Assembly (NCBI RefSeq): GCF_029626155.1
Contig: NZ_JARUBL010000001.1
Location: 1,488,001 to 1,552,000, forward strand
Length of the DNA stretch: 64,000 bases
Reading direction: 5' to 3'
From: Solwaraspora sp. WMMD1047
GTDB taxonomy: Bacteria; Actinomycetota; Actinomycetes; Mycobacteriales; Micromonosporaceae
The notes beneath the pieces were generated by a model. It did no database searches and had not been told where the DNA came from. It saw nothing but the letters and a program-made list of their open reading frames with translations. Position 1 is the first letter of the stretch. Each line of letters begins with the position of its first letter. Positions 32,611 through 41,291 of this stretch are shown here, piece after piece. The position numbers and the translations under genes are program-made.

Positions 32611-33476
32611 GGCGTGTCCGATCCCGGCGGGACGTAGTGCGCGGCCCGGTCGACGGACTGGTAGATCCGGCCGGCGACCGGCTGGCGCATCTCCTCGGCG
32701 AGGTGCCCGAGCAACCCGGCCGTCCGTGCCAGCAGGGCGAAACCGCGCAGGATCTCCGGCCGGAAACCGAGGTCGGCGAGCGCGGCGCCGCAGACGCCCG
32801 CGCCGTTGAGTGGCAGCGTGCGGCCCAGGATCTCGGGGTGCACCCGGCCGATCGCCGCGAACAGCCGCAGGTGTGGACCGAGCACCCCCTCCTCCTCGGC
32901 GATCCGCATGATCGCCGGGGTCCGCGGATCGCCGTCCTTGTGCACCGGATGCCCCAGGCCGGGCACCTTTCGCCCGGCGTCCCGGCTGGCGGTCAGCGCG
33001 CGCCGCGCCAGCGCGTCGAAATCCAGCTTCTGAGAGCCGGCCGGGCTGCCGGCGGTCGGGGCCGGGCCCGCGGTGCCGGTCGAGTCGGCGGCGCTGGACA
33101 GGATCTCGGCGAGGTAGCGGCCGGTGTCCTCAGTGACGCCGAGGAAGCGGGAGCCGCCGCCGAGCAGCCCGGCCGCGACGGCGCCCTGCAGGGAGTCTGG
33201 CGCGCTGAGGTAGGTCAGCCGGGCGGCGATCGCGGTCGGGGTGAAGCCGTGGTCGGCGAGCGCGACCAGGACCGCCTCGAACATCCGGGCCTGTCCGGGC
33301 GTCGGCCGCGCGCCGGCGACCAGCCAGAACGCCAGTTCACCGAAGGAGACCTGGCCGAGCAGGTCGGCGGCGAGGTCGTGGCCGAGCAGCCGGATGGTGG
33401 TCAGGTCCGAGGTGCCGATGCCGGTGGGGTAGCCGGTCGCCGGCTGCCCGGTTGTCCCCGTCTCGCTACCACTCAT
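32604..33476 (-). CDS. Citryl-CoA-lyase-like citrate synthase homologue
   Basis: 290 residues from an ATG at 33476 with GGTGGGAGCGAG upstream. The signature GLGHPVHKDGDPRTPAIM matches the citrate-synthase family, and GVCGAALADLGF and RTAGLLGHLAEEMRQP are the C-terminal catalytic region. It is shorter than citrate synthase (~430 residues), as for citryl-CoA lyase and related enzymes. Expected chemistry: reversible cleavage of a citryl- or citramalyl-like CoA thioester to acetyl-CoA and an oxo acid. Neighbouring CoA-transferase would make the thioester. Confidence 0.85.
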   Translation of the reverse strand: MSGSETGTTGQPATGYPTGIGTSDLTTIRLLGHDLAADLLGQVSFGELAFWLVAGARPTPGQARMFEAVLVALADHGFTPTAIAARLTYLSAPDSLQGAVAAGLLGGGSRFLGVTEDTGRYLAEILSSAADSTGTAGPAPTAGSPAGSQKLDFDALARRALTASRDAGRKVPGLGHPVHKDGDPRTPAIMRIAEEEGVLGPHLRLFAAIGRVHPEILGRTLPLNGAGVCGAALADLGFRPEILRGFALLARTAGLLGHLAEEMRQPVAGRIYQSVDRAAHYVPPGSDTPW

Positions 33477-33490
33477 CTCGCTCCCACCGC

Positions 33491-33520
33491 CTAGCGGACA
33501 TCTGTCCGTAAAGACGCTAG
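33491..33520. promoter_or_regulatory. Candidate IclR operator in the divergent catabolic promoter
   Basis: CGGACATCTGTCCG (33495-33508) is a perfect palindrome. It is framed by CTAGCG (33491-33496) and its complement CGCTAG (33515-33520). It lies between the start of the lyase gene (33476) and the dioxygenase gene (33688). Location and symmetry fit a regulator site controlling both directions. Confidence 0.6.
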
Positions 33521-33687
33521 ACCGGGTCGCCATCTCCCGCAAGCCCATCTGAGCTGGTGAAACTGTCAACACGAAACGTCGGTGAAACGGGTTCGGTGCC
33601 AACCCTTGACACGAGGGCCACCCGATGGCCATGGTGACTCCCATCACCGCGACCGTTCAGCGGACGAGCGTCCGGGAGAGGGGCGGC

Positions 33688-34548
33688 ATGGCCTCCATCG
33701 TGGCCGTACTGGCCACCACACATCACCCCTTCTACCTCCGCGCCACCACCGCGACCGGGGCCGACCGGGCACCCTTCGCCGACGAGTGGCAGCGCAAGGT
33801 CGAGGCGTACCGCGAGACTCTGGCCAGGGCGAACCCCGACGTGCTGGTGATGGTCGGGTCGGACCACTTCCACCAGCTCTGGCTGGACAACATGCCGCAG
33901 TTCCTGATCGGCAAGGCGCCGTTCTACGACGCGAACTTCTACAACGAGGAACGCGAGTTCGGGCTGCCCCGGATGCTGCTCACCGGCCACGAGGAGCTGT
34001 CGGCGTACCTGCTGCGCGGCGGCCTGGACGCGGGCTTCGACCTGGCGTTCAGCAACGAGCTGCGGATCGACCACAGCATCACCTGCCCGATCATCACGGT
34101 ACGACCGCAGAACGACCTGCCGATCGTCCCGGTCTACACGAACATCTTCGCTCCGCCGCTACCCCAGCCGAAGCGGTTCGTCCAACTCGGACGGACCCTG
34201 CGCCAGCTCATCGAGGCGTGGCCCAGCGACCTGCGGGTGGCGGTGATCGGCACCGGCCACCTCTCCCTCGAACTCGGCGGCCCGCGCCAGTTCGGGCCGC
34301 ACGGCCCGGACCCCGAGTTCGACGCCCGGGCGGTGCGCTGGATCGCCGACGGCGACATCGAAGGGGCGCTCTCCGAGGTCACCCTGGACAGCCTCTGGAA
34401 CCCGGGCAACGCCACCCACGGCTTCATGGACTTCATGCTCATGATGGGCATCGCCGGCCAGACCAGCGCCGACTACGTCGACACCCTCGACCTGTTCCAC
34501 ACCATGGAGGCCTACTTCACCTGGTACCCGAACGGAGCCCCCGGATGA
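33688..34548 (+). CDS. LigB-type extradiol ring-cleavage dioxygenase, catalytic subunit
   Basis: 286 residues from the ATG at 33688 with GGGAGAGG upstream (frame is open earlier). LigB-superfamily motifs: TTHHPFYLR, VMVGSDHFHQLW (metal-binding His region), ELRIDHSITCPI, and VIGTGHLSLELGG. Class III extradiol dioxygenases use Fe(II) and O2 to open catecholic rings. The exact substrate (protocatechuate, gallate or other) cannot be read. The next gene encodes a LigA-type small subunit and overlaps by four bases, so the enzyme is an alpha2beta2-like complex. Confidence 0.88.
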   Translation: MASIVAVLATTHHPFYLRATTATGADRAPFADEWQRKVEAYRETLARANPDVLVMVGSDHFHQLWLDNMPQFLIGKAPFYDANFYNEEREFGLPRMLLTGHEELSAYLLRGGLDAGFDLAFSNELRIDHSITCPIITVRPQNDLPIVPVYTNIFAPPLPQPKRFVQLGRTLRQLIEAWPSDLRVAVIGTGHLSLELGGPRQFGPHGPDPEFDARAVRWIADGDIEGALSEVTLDSLWNPGNATHGFMDFMLMMGIAGQTSADYVDTLDLFHTMEAYFTWYPNGAPG

Positions 34549-34907
34549 GCCGCTATCTGGTCAACAAGTTCCTCTTCACCGTCGACCGGGACCCGGAGCT
34601 CGTCGAGCGCTACCGCGCCGACCCGGCCGGCACCGTCGCCTGGTGGGAGGCCGAACGGGCCAACGCCATCCTGAACTGCGTGGCCGGCGAGGCGAGCACC
34701 TGGCTGTCGTTCACCGACGCCGAACGGCGGGCGCTGGCCGAGCACGACCACGTGGCGCTCTTCGAGCTGGGCGCCCACCCGTTCCTGACCCTCACCCTCT
34801 GGATCGCCATGTTCGAGCGTGACCACGACGAGCCGCTGGCCATGCAGCTCGCGTACGGCGCCCGGCTGGCCCACTTCGAACTGCCGTACCCGGACATCAC
34901 GACATGA
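34545..34907 (+). CDS. LigA-type dioxygenase small (alpha) subunit
   Basis: 120 residues; ATG overlaps the preceding TGA. All-helical pattern with YLVNKFLFTVDRDPELVERY, FTDAERRALAEHDHVALFEL and GAHPFLTLTLWIAMFERDHD matches the LigA domain that covers the active site of LigB. It should form a heteromer with the product of the previous gene. No catalytic residues expected. Confidence 0.85.
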   Translation: MSRYLVNKFLFTVDRDPELVERYRADPAGTVAWWEAERANAILNCVAGEASTWLSFTDAERRALAEHDHVALFELGAHPFLTLTLWIAMFERDHDEPLAMQLAYGARLAHFELPYPDITT

Positions 34908-35401
34908 GCCTCGGGCTGCTGCTGCTCCGCCTCCTGCTGGCCGCGCTGCTGGCCGGGCACGCCTGCCAGAAGCTGTTCGGCTGGTTCCGCGGCGCCGGCC
35001 CGGCCGCCACCGGCGAGACCTTCGACAGGTGGGGATTCCGCCCCGGCGTCCGGCTGGCCGTCGTCGCCGGAGTCCTCGAACTGCTGGCCGCCGGTTCGCT
35101 CGCCCTCGGCCTGCTCACCCCCGGCGGCTGCGCCGTCGTCGTCGGCACGATGATCGTCGCCGCGGCGCCGAACGCCGGAAACGGCCTCTGGGCACACCAG
35201 GGCGGCTGCGAGGTCCCGGTCGTCTACGCCGGCCTGGCCGCCGCGCTCGCCTTCACCGGACCGGGCCGGTGGTCGCTCGACCACGCGCTCGGCCTCACCG
35301 ACCACTACGGCACCGCCCTCGGCCTGGCCGCGGTCGCGCTCGGCGTCGTCGCGGCGGTGCCGCCCCTGCTGCGCCGCCGGGCCGCGCTGCGCACCGACTG
35401 A
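34904..35401 (+). CDS. DoxX-family membrane protein
   Basis: 165 residues; ATG overlaps the previous TGA. Four membrane helices (GLLLLRLLLAALLAGHACQK, VRLAVVAGVLELLAAGSLAL, CAVVVGTMIVAAA, VVYAGLAAALAFT) and the family's GHACQKLFGWF motif. DoxX proteins are quinone-linked or redox-support membrane proteins of unclear role. Third gene of the dioxygenase operon; may help detoxify quinones or deliver electrons, but that is speculation. Confidence 0.85.
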   Translation: MSLGLLLLRLLLAALLAGHACQKLFGWFRGAGPAATGETFDRWGFRPGVRLAVVAGVLELLAAGSLALGLLTPGGCAVVVGTMIVAAAPNAGNGLWAHQGGCEVPVVYAGLAAALAFTGPGRWSLDHALGLTDHYGTALGLAAVALGVVAAVPPLLRRRAALRTD

Positions 35402-35449
35402 CTGACCCCTTGCCGCCACCCCACCACCCAGCCATCGAGGTGATCTTCC

Positions 35450-36961
35450 ATGACCGCAGGCGTACCCGAATCCGAGGACCGACCGACCTTCACCCCCGGA
35501 CGACCGGTGGTGTTCCGCAACGCGACCATCCTGACCATGGAGAACGGCGCCGTCATCGACGGCGGTGACCTGCTTGTCGTCGGCGAGCGGATCGCCGAGG
35601 TCGGGCAGGGGATCGCCGCGCCCGACGACGCCGTCGAGATCGACGCGACCGGCGGCATCCTGATGCCCGGCATGGTGGACACCCACCGGCACATGTGGCA
35701 GACCGCGCTGCGGGGCCTCGGCGCGGACTGGACCCTCACCCAGTACTTCGTCTTCTACTACCTCACCTGGGGCAAGATCTTCCGGCCCGAGGACATCCAC
35801 GCCGGCAACGTACTGTCGGCGATCGAGGCCATCGACTCGGGTGTCACCACCACCCTGGACTGGTCGCACGGTCTGCAGACCGTGGAGCACGGCGACGCCG
35901 CGGTCGACGCGCTCCGGTCGGTGCCCGGCCGGTTCGTGCTGGCCTACGGCAACCTGCTCGGCGCCCCGTGGGAGTGGACCCACAGCCCGGAGTTCCGCGG
36001 CTTCGTCCGGCGCCACTTCGACTCCCCGGACGACATGCTCGGGCTGCAGTTGGCCTTTGACGTCACCGCCGACCCGGCGTTCCCGGAGAAGGCCGCCTTC
36101 GAGGCCGCCCGCGACCTGGGCCTGCGGGTCACCACCCACGCCGGGGTGTGGGGCGCCACCAACGACGACAGCATCCGGCTGATGTGGGAGCACGACTTCA
36201 TGACGCCGGACGTCACCTACGTGCACGCGGCCACCCTGACCGAGGACTCGTACCAGCGGATCGCCGCCACCGGCGGGACCGTCTCGGTCTCCACCGAGAG
36301 CGAGCAGAGCGCCGGCCAGGGCTACCCACCCACCTGGCAGCTGCGCCGGCACGGCATCCCGGTGTCACTGTCGATGGACACCAGCGTCTGGTGGAGCGCC
36401 GACCTCTTCTCCGCGATGCGGGCCACCCTCTCGGCGGACCGGTCCCGCGAGCACCACGAGGCACACGCCCGGGGTGAGACCGTGGTGCACAACCACCTGC
36501 GGGCCGAGCAGGTCGCACACTGGGCCACCATCGGCGGCGCGCAGGCGCTCGGCCTGGACTCGGTGACCGGCAGCCTGGTCGCCGGCAAGAAGGCCGACAT
36601 CGTGCTGATCCGCAACGACCGGTCCCCGGCGCTCTATCCGCTGCTGCACCCGTACGGCAGTCTGGTCTTCCAGGCCGGTCGCGGCGACGTGCACACCGTG
36701 CTGGTCAACGGGAAGGTCGTCAAGCACGACCACGAGCTGATCGGGGTCGACCTCGACGCGGCGCGGGCCGCCGTCGGGCGCACCGTCGAGTACGCCCGTT
36801 CCACAATGGGCGACGAGGCGTGGCAGCAGAGCCTCACCCCGGAACTGCCGCCCACCGAGCGGGTCCCCAACCCCTACACCTACACCGACTACGACGGCGG
36901 CAGCACCCGGCACCGCGCCCAGCGCGAGGCGCCGGCAGCCGCCCAGCAGCCGGCGAACTAG
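35450..36961 (+). CDS. ATZ/TRZ-type amidohydrolase (cytosine deaminase-like)
   Basis: 503 residues from an ATG at 35450. The first metal motif GMVDTHRHMWQTAL (His-X-His at ~75-77) is followed by YFVFYYLTWG, TTHAGVWG, VTYVHAATLTEDSYQRIAAT and SLSMDTSVWW with the conserved Asp. This is the layout of deaminases and chlorohydrolases (Zn or Fe). Substrate unknown; a hydrolytic or deaminating step before or after ring opening is likely given its operon. Ends 15 bp before the convergent flavin-oxidase-like gene. Confidence 0.88.
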   Translation: MTAGVPESEDRPTFTPGRPVVFRNATILTMENGAVIDGGDLLVVGERIAEVGQGIAAPDDAVEIDATGGILMPGMVDTHRHMWQTALRGLGADWTLTQYFVFYYLTWGKIFRPEDIHAGNVLSAIEAIDSGVTTTLDWSHGLQTVEHGDAAVDALRSVPGRFVLAYGNLLGAPWEWTHSPEFRGFVRRHFDSPDDMLGLQLAFDVTADPAFPEKAAFEAARDLGLRVTTHAGVWGATNDDSIRLMWEHDFMTPDVTYVHAATLTEDSYQRIAATGGTVSVSTESEQSAGQGYPPTWQLRRHGIPVSLSMDTSVWWSADLFSAMRATLSADRSREHHEAHARGETVVHNHLRAEQVAHWATIGGAQALGLDSVTGSLVAGKKADIVLIRNDRSPALYPLLHPYGSLVFQAGRGDVHTVLVNGKVVKHDHELIGVDLDAARAAVGRTVEYARSTMGDEAWQQSLTPELPPTERVPNPYTYTDYDGGSTRHRAQREAPAAAQQPAN

Positions 36962-36976
36962 GCGGCGCAGGCGGGA

Positions 36977-37405
36977 TCAGTACGCGTAGCGGCGCACGTT
37001 CTCCGGATGCAGGACGATCCGGACCTGCTCCTCGGCCAGAATCCCGGCCAGGTCGGCGGCTCGGACCGGATCGCCGAGATCCCAGTAGCGGGCGGCCAGG
37101 CGGGCGGCGAGATCGTGCGCGCCGTCCGTCTCGATCGTGGTGCGGCCGGCGACGGAGACCCATCGCTCGCGTTCGGTGACCGGGGCCGCGACGATGATCG
37201 AGGCCCGCGGATCGCGCCGCAGGCGCCGTACCTTCAGGGTGTCCGGACCGGTGAAGAGCTGAACCGTCCCCTCCGGGGTCGCCTCGAACCACACCGGCCG
37301 GGGCTGGGGTGGCTGCGGCCCGGCGGCGACGGAGAGGAACCCGTGCAGGGGACGGGCCAGGAACTCCAGGTCTTCGGCGGTCAACTGGCTGGTATCGGTG
37401 CTCAT
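36977..37405 (-). CDS. PPOX-class flavin/F420-dependent oxidoreductase-like protein
   Basis: 142 residues from an ATG at 37405. The split-barrel fold is seen in FLARPLHGFLSVAAG, PRPVWFEATPEGTVQLFTGP, DTLKVRRLRRDPRASIIVAA (the family's KVRNL-type motif) and ERWVSVAGRTTIE. Such proteins bind FMN, F420 or haem and are common in actinomycetes. Cytoplasmic. Convergent with the amidohydrolase; role in the pathway uncertain. Confidence 0.88.
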   Translation of the reverse strand: MSTDTSQLTAEDLEFLARPLHGFLSVAAGPQPPQPRPVWFEATPEGTVQLFTGPDTLKVRRLRRDPRASIIVAAPVTERERWVSVAGRTTIETDGAHDLAARLAARYWDLGDPVRAADLAGILAEEQVRIVLHPENVRRYAY

Positions 37406-37741
37406 CGCGGCCTTCTCATCGGCGATCCGGTCTTGCCCAGCAGCATGGAGAGGGCTGCCTGCGGCAGGTACTACCCGGCCGGCCCGGGGATCATTCGTGA
37501 TCTCCTGGCGGTGTGCCGAGTTGCGCGCCGGATGACCGACCTGGGTGCTGGGCAGCGGCTCTGTGCCCGCTGTCCGGATCGGCCCGATCGGTGGCTCTCC
37601 GGTGCCGAATCGTGTGCTTCGCTCGGATAAATCCGTCCCGCCCCAATATCGGTCGTACGTTGGCGCTCAGCGGCCACGACGAGGTGGCCCTCCGCGCTCG
37701 GGCCGGTGCGGCCGATCCATTGGGAAAGGCGGCAACATTTG
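37406..37741. other. 336-bp intergenic region, no gene seen
   Basis: Region between divergent genes. No convincing open frame, long repeat or hairpin stands out; it should contain both promoters. The start of the following gene lacks a clear ribosome site. Confidence 0.5.
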
Positions 37742-39196
37742 ATGTCCATTCTTCGAGGGAGTCCCCGGGTTCCCGGCCGGTCCGCGCCGCGGCCGGCGAG
37801 GCGGCGGTCCCGGTGGTTCCTAGCCGGTGGGCTCCTCACCGGCGGACTGGTGGCCTGGGTGCTCCTCGCCGGAAACGGCGGGCTGCCCGGGGTCGTGCCG
37901 GCCTCGTTCGATGACGACGGCGGCACGCACGCCAGCGGCGACAAGCCCGACGGCGGCGACAAGCCCGACGGCGGCGGCAAGCACGCCGGTGACGGCAGGT
38001 ACGACGGCGGGCACGACTGGATCAGCACCCACCACGAGGTGGTGGCCGTGCCCTGCGACACCGACGAGCTGATCGCCGCCCTGGTACGCGCCAACGCCGA
38101 GGGCGGCGGCAGCCTCAAGCTCGCCCCGAAGTGCACGTACACCCTCACCGGGTACGACGACCACCGGAGCAAGCCGCACGTCAAACCCGACGACCGGTCC
38201 GGACTACCGGTGATCAACCATCCGATCTCCATCAAGGGCGAGGGTGCGACGATCCTGCGGGACCCCACGGCCAGGATGTTCCGGTTCTTCACCGTCCCCG
38301 GTGGCGGCGAACTGCACCTCAGCGACGTGACCCTGGAGAACGGCCGGGCCGGCAGCGGCGGCAGCGTCGCCGTCAGCCACGACGGCACGGCCGTCCTGGA
38401 CCGGGTGACGATCCGGCACAGCGCCGCGGTGGCCCGGGACGGCGGCGGCGGTGCGATCTTCAACGACGGGCACATGACGATCGTGGCGGGCACCTTCGAC
38501 CACAACCGGGCCGAGGGCGAACTCGGCCGCGGCGGTGGGGTTCTCAACGGCGGCGTCTTCACCATGAAGAAGTCGCACCTGACGAAGAACAGCGCGCACG
38601 CCTTCGGTGGCGGGTTCGCCAACTACCAGGGGGCGGCCGACGTCAGCGAGAGCACCTTCACGCACAACCGCGCCGCCGAGGGCGGCGGGGTGGCCAGCGT
38701 CAACGCCCGGACGAAATTCTGGGACAGCGAGGTACGCGACAACGCCGCCAAGACCGGCGGCGGCCTGATCAACCGGCAGGCCGTGTTGACCATGCGGAAC
38801 CTCTCGGTGCTCCACAACACCGCGAAGGGCGACGGCGGTGGCGTGGCCAACACCGAGGGGGTGCTCACCGTCGACGGCGGGGCCATCAAGGCGAACAAGG
38901 CCGGGGGCAACGGCGGGGGGATCTTCACCACGAAGGGCACCCTGATCGTGCGGCACGCCGAGATCAGCAAGAACAGCGCCGGCGGCCACCACTCGACCGG
39001 CGGCGGGATCTTCGCGCAGGCCGGCCAGGTCCAGCTCTTCGCGGCCACGGTGACCGAGAACGTCGCCAGCCGCAAGCCGGGCGGCGTCTTCGCCCAGCAC
39101 GCCCAGGTCACCGTCGACCCGGCGACCGTGATCAGCCGGAACATACCCACCAACTGCGGGGGCAGCCCCGTACCGATCCCGAACTGCTTCAACTGA
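37742..39196 (+). CDS. Secreted/anchored right-handed beta-helix protein
   Basis: 484 residues from an ATG at 37742. A basic stretch (RPARRRSR) is followed by one hydrophobic helix (FLAGGLLTGGLVAWVLLAG), so it is exported or membrane-anchored. Next comes a low-complexity linker with GDKPDGG repeats. From ~150 on, short repeats (~24 residues, GG-G plus F/V-N pattern: GGGGAIFND, GRGGGVLNGG, FGGGFANYQG, GGGVASVNA, GGGLINRQ, GGGVANTEG, GGGIFTTKG, GGGIFAQAG) mark a parallel beta-helix like polymorphic Pmp-type proteins. It ends with paired cysteines (NCGGSPVPIPNCFN). Probably binds a surface or polysaccharide; no lyase residues evident. Confidence 0.8.
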   Translation: MSILRGSPRVPGRSAPRPARRRSRWFLAGGLLTGGLVAWVLLAGNGGLPGVVPASFDDDGGTHASGDKPDGGDKPDGGGKHAGDGRYDGGHDWISTHHEVVAVPCDTDELIAALVRANAEGGGSLKLAPKCTYTLTGYDDHRSKPHVKPDDRSGLPVINHPISIKGEGATILRDPTARMFRFFTVPGGGELHLSDVTLENGRAGSGGSVAVSHDGTAVLDRVTIRHSAAVARDGGGGAIFNDGHMTIVAGTFDHNRAEGELGRGGGVLNGGVFTMKKSHLTKNSAHAFGGGFANYQGAADVSESTFTHNRAAEGGGVASVNARTKFWDSEVRDNAAKTGGGLINRQAVLTMRNLSVLHNTAKGDGGGVANTEGVLTVDGGAIKANKAGGNGGGIFTTKGTLIVRHAEISKNSAGGHHSTGGGIFAQAGQVQLFAATVTENVASRKPGGVFAQHAQVTVDPATVISRNIPTNCGGSPVPIPNCFN

Positions 39197-39227
39197 CGCC
39201 GGCGGGTCCGGCCGTTCCAGGTACCGA

Positions 39228-40535
39228 TCAATCGGATCGGGCCGGGAGCGGCCGGGCCCGCCCGCCCGACTCCGGGCCGACCGCCGGCCGATTCGCCCGC
39301 GCCCGGCGGCGGCGCAGCCACCGGACCGACGAGGGCAGCCACGGCAGGAGGGCGATCGACAGCAGCACCGCCAACAGCGGCAGCCGCCACGTCCAGGACC
39401 GCTCGGCCGGCGGCGCGGGCGGCGTCGCCAGCCACGGCCGGGCGGTCTTCGACCAGGCCAGGAAGGTGTCCCCGATCGGCAGCAGGCCGAGGGCGTACCG
39501 CCGGGTCCGTGGGGTGTCCACCGGGAAACCGACGAACTCGCCGTAGTTGGCCAGCGCCCCCGCCAGCCGGTGGTCGCCGTGCACCTGCGCCGCCCCGAGG
39601 GTCACCACGGTCGCCGACAGGCTCACGCCGAGCAGCAGCGGCCCGGAGTCGACGTCCGCCGGCCCGTCGGTCCCGACCGGGTACTCCCGGACCGCCGGCC
39701 CCAACCCCAGCGGCGACACCACGAACCGGTCCCGGAACCGCAGGTACTGCTCGTGCGCGAACGCCGCGTCGACCTCCGGCAGGAACCGGTGGATGATGCT
39801 CTGCGAGGTGCCCCGCGCCACCTCGGCCGGTGTCCCGGTCGACGGCTCCACCCGGTGCGGCAGCAGCCCGGTGGCCGGGTCCAACCGGTCCCGGACGTCG
39901 ACCAGCCAGCGCTGCACCGTGCCGGTGAACCGGGGCGGCAACAGTGCGTCGTGCAGCCGCAGCGCCGCCATCGCCACGGTCGAGTCCACCGGCCACGCCT
40001 GCTCCGGGTACGCCGCCAGGAACGGCGTCCCGGCGGCGTCGAACGCGGCCCCGAGCGCGACCGCGTCCGCCTCGAACCGGCGCAGCTCGGCCGCGTCCCG
40101 GTCCGGGACCGGCTGCAGGCTCAGCACCCCGCCGCGCAGCCAGGTCAGCCAGCCCGAGTAGAAGACCCCGTACGCCGGAGTGAGATCGGCGTGAAACGGC
40201 GCCCGCCCGGCCGGCGACTCCAATGCCCGCACCGCCCAGCGGGCCTGCTCCAGCGCCGCCGCCCGCTGCCCCGGGTCGCGCCGGCCCAGCTCGACCCAGC
40301 TCAGCCCGTAGAGCGCGTAACTGAAGAAGTAGCCTTCCGGGAAGAGTTCCTGCGCCCGCTCACCGGCGCCACCCGCCAACTCCGCGCGGAGGAAGGCCAG
40401 CTGCCGGCGTACCCCGAAAGGCTCGTCATCGGGCGCGGCCGTCAGCGGCGCGACCAACCGCACCGCCCCGACCAGGGCGGCCATCCCCACGAGTACGGCG
40501 AGCAGCCCACGTAGCAGCCGCCCGGTGCCGATCAT
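39228..40535 (-). CDS. Membrane-anchored protein with helical (alpha/alpha) extracellular domain
   Basis: 435 residues from an ATG at 40535. One N-terminal helix (LLRGLLAVLVGMAALVGAV), a ~340-residue domain rich in paired helices with Trp and Tyr (FPEGYFFSYALYGLSWVELG, YGVFYSGWLTWLRGG), and a C-terminal helix (LPLLAVLLSIALLPWLPSSV) before a basic Arg-rich tail. The large domain probably lies outside the cell. Similar alpha/alpha-toroid repeats occur in glycoside hydrolase-like proteins, but no catalytic motif is recognised. Convergent with the beta-helix gene (32-bp gap). Confidence 0.7.
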   Translation of the reverse strand: MIGTGRLLRGLLAVLVGMAALVGAVRLVAPLTAAPDDEPFGVRRQLAFLRAELAGGAGERAQELFPEGYFFSYALYGLSWVELGRRDPGQRAAALEQARWAVRALESPAGRAPFHADLTPAYGVFYSGWLTWLRGGVLSLQPVPDRDAAELRRFEADAVALGAAFDAAGTPFLAAYPEQAWPVDSTVAMAALRLHDALLPPRFTGTVQRWLVDVRDRLDPATGLLPHRVEPSTGTPAEVARGTSQSIIHRFLPEVDAAFAHEQYLRFRDRFVVSPLGLGPAVREYPVGTDGPADVDSGPLLLGVSLSATVVTLGAAQVHGDHRLAGALANYGEFVGFPVDTPRTRRYALGLLPIGDTFLAWSKTARPWLATPPAPPAERSWTWRLPLLAVLLSIALLPWLPSSVRWLRRRRARANRPAVGPESGGRARPLPARSD

Positions 40536-40622
40536 GGGAACCAGTATGGCGTCCGGACCGGCCCGGCGGCCGACCGGAAACCCAGCGGTGGATCCGGCAC
40601 GCTGCGGCTAGGGTTCCGCTTC

Positions 40623-41282
40623 ATGGGCAGAATCCTCTCCGTCAACCTCGCCGTGCCGGAGCCGAGCCCGGCCAAGCGGGTCGGCATCACCGGGATCAAC
40701 AAGCGGCCCGTCGACGGTCCGGTGGCCGTCCGCGCGCCCGGGCCCAAGACCACCGGGCTGCACAGCGGTCTGGTCGGTGACCAGATCTTCGACATCGAGC
40801 ACCACGGCGGCGACGACCAGGCCGTGTACGCCTACGCCCGGGAGGACTACGACTGGTGGGCCGAGCGGCTCGGCCGGGAACTGCCCGGCGGCCTCTTCGG
40901 GGAGAACCTGACCACGACCGGTCTCGACGTCAACGGCGCGGTGATCGGCGAGCGGTGGCTGATCGGCTCCGCGCTCGTCCTGCAACCCACCTTCGGGCGC
41001 ATCCCCTGCGCCACCTTCCAGCACAAGATGGGCGAGCCGCAGTGGCTCAAGACGTTCACCCGGGAGAACCGGCCCGGGGCCTACCTGCGGGTGCTCGAAC
41101 CGGGCGAGGTCCGGGCCGGCGACCAGGTGCGGGTGGTGGACCGCCCGGCGCACGGGGTCACCGTCGCGGACGGCTTCCGGGCGTACATGTCCGAACCGGA
41201 CCTGCTGCCGAAGCTGCTCCAGGTCGACGGTCTGCCGGCCGACCTGCGGGAGACGCTGGCCCGGCGGATCGGCGCCGGCTGA
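40623..41282 (+). CDS. MOSC-domain protein (YiiM-like)
   Basis: 219 residues from an ATG at 40623. YiiM-type motifs: GRILSVNLA, GLVGDQIFDIEHHGGDDQAV (HHGG-D), LPGGLFGENLTTTGLDV, IPCATFQHKMG with the conserved Cys. MOSC proteins carry or transfer sulphur and molybdenum cofactor; YiiM-like ones reduce N-hydroxylated compounds. Cytoplasmic and single gene, convergent with the next. Confidence 0.9.
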   Translation: MGRILSVNLAVPEPSPAKRVGITGINKRPVDGPVAVRAPGPKTTGLHSGLVGDQIFDIEHHGGDDQAVYAYAREDYDWWAERLGRELPGGLFGENLTTTGLDVNGAVIGERWLIGSALVLQPTFGRIPCATFQHKMGEPQWLKTFTRENRPGAYLRVLEPGEVRAGDQVRVVDRPAHGVTVADGFRAYMSEPDLLPKLLQVDGLPADLRETLARRIGAG

Positions 41283-41291
41283 GCCACCGGC

